NCBI RefSeq assembly: GCF_003525665.1
Contig: NZ_DQDX01000073.1
Coordinates: forward strand, 1-6,189
Reading direction: 5' to 3'
Source of the DNA: Flavobacterium sp.
Lineage (GTDB): Bacteria > Bacteroidota > Bacteroidia > Flavobacteriales > Flavobacteriaceae
Length of the DNA stretch: 6,189 bases
Part shown: positions 6,115 through 6,189 of the stretch, piece after piece
Numbering within the stretch: the stretch's first letter is position 1
Layout: each line of letters begins with the position of its first letter
Program-made: the position numbers and the translations under genes
Notes under the pieces: model-generated
Seen by the model: only the letters and a program-made list of their open reading frames with translations
The model's database searches: none
What the model was told of the DNA's origin: nothing

Positions 6115-6189
6115 TTAGTTATTGTTAAAAGTGTCGATTAAAAATTTATCAAAATTTTCAAAATTGGTTTCATTGATGTTGTAAATAAC
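6115..6189 (-). CDS. C-terminal end of an unidentified - strand gene
   Basis: Reading the - strand from the right edge, one frame is open for 24 codons and ends with TAA at 6117-6115; the other two - strand frames contain early stops. The peptide begins V-I-Y-N-I-N-E-T-N-F-E-N-F-D-K-F and ends in a run of three asparagines. Its amphipathic pattern looks like a genuine protein C-terminus. The stop is 2 bp before the methyltransferase ATG, the spacing expected of neighbours in one operon. The fragment is too short for me to name a family. Confidence 0.6.
   Translation of the reverse strand, partial: VIYNINETNFENFDKFLIDTFNNN

Noticed and set aside
1..6189. CRISPR array, mobile element, prophage, defence or toxin-antitoxin system, tRNA or other RNA gene
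   Set aside because: No spaced direct repeats, transposase or integrase motifs, terminal repeats or RNA-like gaps were seen; genes and short gaps account for nearly every base.

Overview
The window looks like chromosomal DNA from a member of the Bacteroidota, most probably Flavobacterium or a close relative. The DNA is AT-rich, coding is dense, and no start codon has a Shine-Dalgarno sequence in front of it. Two signal peptides end in the flavobacterial style (…LFAQ, …GFAQ). The best promoter candidates fit the Bacteroidota pattern (TTTG … TAnnTTTG) rather than the E. coli -35/-10 pattern. Several proteins belong to families typical of flavobacteria (DUF6702-like, and a TatA of the MFGIGGGE type).

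Layout. Six genes are on the + strand. First is the 3' part of a gene for a carboxypeptidase-regulatory-like domain protein (1-708, cut by the window's left edge). It is followed after 20 bp by a small exported DUF6702-like protein (729-1229) and after 62 bp by a secreted gluzincin aminopeptidase of family M1 (1292-3529). A second group begins behind a clear -7 promoter box at 3568-3575: a TatA-family translocase subunit (3603-3938), a PAP2-type membrane phosphatase whose ATG shares one base with the tatA stop (3938-4504), and an outer-membrane phospholipase A (4561-5466). On the - strand, converging with only 4 bp between the stops, is a class I SAM-dependent O-methyltransferase (6112-5471). 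It is preceded by the last 24 codons of another - strand gene that runs off the right edge (6189-6115).

How the genes may work together. The first three products all appear to act outside the inner membrane, and the first two genes are spaced like an operon; a candidate promoter in front of the M1 gene suggests it can also be transcribed separately. The second group is about the cell envelope: a protein-export pore subunit, a lipid-phosphate phosphatase of the inner membrane and a phospholipase of the outer membrane. The last two could contribute to phospholipid turnover, but no direct link is shown. The methyltransferase belongs to a separate transcription unit.

I found no RNA gene, CRISPR array, insertion sequence, integrase, phage gene, toxin-antitoxin pair or defence system. 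No intergenic gap exceeds 75 bp. The window reads as ordinary core genome, and I did not find a convincing new system in it. The findings below are modest.
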